The notes under the pieces were generated by a model. The model searched no databases and was not told the origin of the DNA. It worked only from the letters and a program-made list of their open reading frames with translations. A stretch of 20,590 bases of DNA from Chara braunii (lineage: Eukaryota; Streptophyta; Charophyceae; Charales; Characeae): NCBI GenBank assembly GCA_003427395.1, contig BFEA01000812.1:172575-193164 (forward strand), given 5' to 3'. The position numbers were made by a program, and so were the translations under genes. Shown here one piece after another: positions 18,590 through 20,590 of the stretch; within the stretch, counting starts at the first letter, position 1, and each line of letters opens with the position of its first letter.

Positions 18590-18970
18590 CGATTGATCGA
18601 CCGATCGATTCGTCACCCTCCGCAGACACCAACCTGTTCACCAAACCCCCAGAGAGTCCCACAAACCCGTACCTCTCTCTTAGGCTGTTCCGATGGCAGG
18701 GCGCCCCACAGGAAGTTCCGCCGTAGCGCTTGTCCGCTACCCACGGGGTTCCAACCGGCGGGAAATGCGGACACCTGCCTCCCTCACGTCCTTCACCCGT
18801 CTAAAGCGCGGGGGCCAAATGGCACGGAAACGAACAGTTCCATTTTCTCTCACCTACGCACTACTGCACGGATGTGCTATAGGGAAGGCGAGAACACCAC
18901 ACAGGGGTATGTCGATAGGCATTCCGAGGACGAACCCATCCTCCCCCTTTCTCAGAACACAAAACGCTAA
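18128..18970. other. gene-free stretch containing a (CT)n microsatellite
   Basis: A 280-codon frame is open on the + strand here, but it is biased Ser/Pro/Arg/His sequence crossing the CT tract at 18550-18587, with no domain, so I do not call it a gene. Just after the tract, a GATC/CGAT-rich palindromic cluster occupies 18588-18612. Confidence 0.5.
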
Positions 18971-19650
18971 GAACTGCATTTACGGGATAAAAACACCCCT
19001 AATAGTAGGGGTCAGCTAAAGATAGAAGAAGAAACGAAGAAGCCAGGTCACAAGCGTGAACATCACGGCAACGTGTACGGCGATGGCGGGCAAGCACAAA
19101 TTGCACTTTCGCCAAAAAACTCAACAGCCTGCGCTAAGGCAGCAATAGACAAAAATGATGAAATCACAAAAAATGAACAAAAGAGCACATGCACAACGGG
19201 ATTGAAATCATTCAAAAATAGGCAGGAACATGAAAGCGAACCCATGTGGCTGAAAGGCGAACACATGTAAACAGGTCAGGCGTTCGAGACCATCGGGAAA
19301 CAGAGAGTATCACATGGAATCAATCAAAAGCCCAGAAAACAAAAGAGAGAAAAAAGAAAACAGTGAACATGCACGTAGCCAGCCCCGACCGCAATGTGAA
19401 AATCGAGTGTGTGAGCCAGCCACCAGAGGACACGACGCCTCCTCGTCAACAGTGGCACACTATTGGTGCCCAAATCTGGCACCAGCCTACCGCTGCAACT
19501 GTTCTGCGCGTCAATTGTTGCGTAGCCCCACTGTAATCTTCGCCTCGGACGTTTCCCTTGTGTTCCTAATGCTTCATCGGACGTTTCACGAGCCCCTGTG
19601 CTCGATTCTTTTCTTTTTTTTTGGGAAAATTTGTCTGGCACCCCTGTAAT
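18971..19650. other. gene-free stretch, A-rich on the + strand
   Basis: A small hairpin (ACCCCT at 18995-19000 with AGGGGT at 19007-19012, 6-base loop) is the only clear structure. The rest is A-rich with short frames of no recognisable content. The open frame at 19324-19797 on the minus strand crosses into the inverted-repeat element and is not supported. Confidence 0.4.
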
Positions 19651-19898
19651 TTGCGTTCTTTCGTGTCGCGCCCCTCCGACGGCCGATTTACCCTGTCGCG
19701 TCCCTGGGCCAAATAATATTTTCGGCAGGCCCTTGTCGGTAGTGACCGCAACTTTCCAGGACGCCCTCCTTGGACTGACGGTCACGCCCTGTGCCATATG
19801 CCCTCATGACGGGCAGCCATCTTTCTGCAATGCCCCCCGCAGCCATGAGGCACCATTATTCGCATCGGACCCTGTGCCATATCGTCTGCTTCCCTGCA

Positions 19899-19899
<1 letters not shown>

Positions 19900-19944
<45 letters not shown>
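19900..19944 (+). repeat. (TG)n(AG)n compound microsatellite
   Basis: About 12 TG units run directly into about 10 AG units, inside the candidate inverted-repeat element. A 13-bp direct repeat CCCTGTGCCATAT lies just upstream (19787 and 19870). Confidence 0.95.
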
Positions 19945-20051
19945 GGCTGGAACTTTGTACAGTCCACCAACCAGCCATAGGCGCGCAGCGCCATCAGAAC
20001 ACCCCTCTCCTCCTTCATCATCTTCTTCCATCTATCGTAACCTTTCGATGA

Positions 20052-20345
20052 GACGAGATAGGGACTCGCAAGAGCCAACGCCCGCCCCCTGATTTTCGTC
20101 CCAGACTTCTTCTTTCCCACCTTTGCATTCATCGAGGTCGAGTTGCCCTCGTCGTTGAGTCAGACTGTCCACCACTAACATCCTTTCGTTTGTCGGAAGA
20201 GGGAGCTGCCCCTGCATCTGGGAAAGCAGTAGCAGATGTGGCAGTTGTGGACGACTTGGCAGCAGACGCCCTCTTGGCAGCACATGCAGCTGATGAGGCA
20301 GCAGATGGCTTGGTATCAAATGGACTGGCAGCAGATGACGTGGCA
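20052..20345 (+). pseudogene. Ala/Asp-rich open frame, unknown
   Basis: I do not recognise a family. Frame 3 is open for 98 codons between a TGA at 20049 and a TAA at 20346, without an ATG. Its second half is built of Ala-Ala-Asp-like repeats (ADVAVVDDLAADALLAAHAA), and the same pattern continues for about 25 codons after the stop, which suggests a once longer repetitive coding sequence with a later stop. The minus strand is also open (20129-20413) as an Ala/Ser/Thr-rich frame with an ATG, so the coding strand is uncertain. It lies between the arms of the inverted repeat and may be part of that element. A non-coding, imperfect 18-bp-type repeat is the main alternative. Confidence 0.25.
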
Positions 20346-20590
20346 TAAGATGGCGTAGCAGAAGATGACGTGGCATCAGATGACATAGCAGCAAATGGTA
20401 CCGGTAGGGGCATCTCGAAAAAAATCCCGCTCCGGTAGGGGCATCCCGCAAATTAGGGACCGGTACTGGTAGGGGCGTAACGAAAAGATTTGAGGCCCAA
20501 ACAACACCGGGGTCTTATGGAAAATTCAACCCTGCTCAGAGGAGCGCGACAGGGTAAATCGGCCGTCGGAGGGGCACGACGCAAAAGAAT

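Larger units (their letters stand above)
19656..20589. mobile_element. candidate inverted-repeat element (partial, at window edge)
   Basis: Bases 19656-19700 and 20545-20589 are inverted copies, matching at 42 of 45 positions with a perfect 31-base core (19670-19700 and 20545-20575). About 844 bases separate the arms. Next to both arms are looser repeats with AGGGGC or its complement GCCCCT, including GGTAGGGGCATC units at 20402 and 20433 and a related one at 20470. CGCAAATTA is shared in opposite orientation at 19647-19655 and 20447-20455. This resembles a non-autonomous transposon or foldback element. Target-site duplications cannot be judged because the right side leaves the window. Confidence 0.5.

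Noticed and set aside
18128-18970. 280-codon + strand open frame
   Set aside because: Biased composition, crosses a CT microsatellite, no recognisable motif; probably chance.
19246-19300. B-box-like GCGTTCGAGACC near 19276
   Set aside because: No convincing A box or tRNA arms upstream.

Overview
The window looks like nuclear DNA of a green-lineage (streptophyte) eukaryote. The reasons are one long gene for a plant-type inositol polyphosphate 5-phosphatase, a decayed Ty3/gypsy chromovirus, long CT/GA/CA microsatellites, canonical GT-AG splice signals, and scattered N bases typical of a gap-filled draft assembly. A charophyte alga such as Chara would fit, but that is inference; nothing here proves the species.

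Layout. 1-300: non-coding flank with a tRNA-like Pol III (A box/B box) sequence. 316-5311: a 5'-truncated, multiply frameshifted Ty3/gypsy chromovirus on the + strand, in the order gag zinc knuckle, aspartic protease, reverse transcriptase, RNase H, integrase, chromodomain. It carries a 91-bp tandem duplication inside the integrase core and has no recognisable 5' LTR. 5312-6460: T/C-rich sequence with no gene, possibly the 3' UTR/LTR remnant, holding an assembly-type 95-bp duplication around a single N. 6461-6660: a second tRNA-like/hairpin-rich element ending in several Ns. 6700-11225: gene-poor DNA dominated by CT, CA, GA and AATCAGTC repeats.

11226-16373 (- strand): the one convincing host gene, a very long 5-phosphatase. 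All catalytic motifs are intact, but a roughly 410-residue low-complexity insert splits the catalytic domain. After it come an OCRL/INPP5B-like ASH domain, an acidic/basic linker, a degenerate RhoGAP-like region and a hydrophobic C-terminus. A probable small 5' intron with a tandem (NAGNAG) acceptor lies at 16355-16460. 16465-19650: presumed promoter side and intergenic DNA, with long CT tracts, several CACGTG cores and short repeats. 19656-20589: a 45-bp inverted repeat pair (42/45 matching) with AGGGGC-type repeats and an Ala/Asp-rich open frame between the arms, probably an undescribed mobile element running off the window.

The genes do not form a functional unit. The retroelement is dead, and the phosphatase is a single host gene set in repeat-rich DNA. 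The most interesting biology is the OCRL-like domain order on a plant-type 5-phosphatase; the inverted-repeat element at the right edge comes next.
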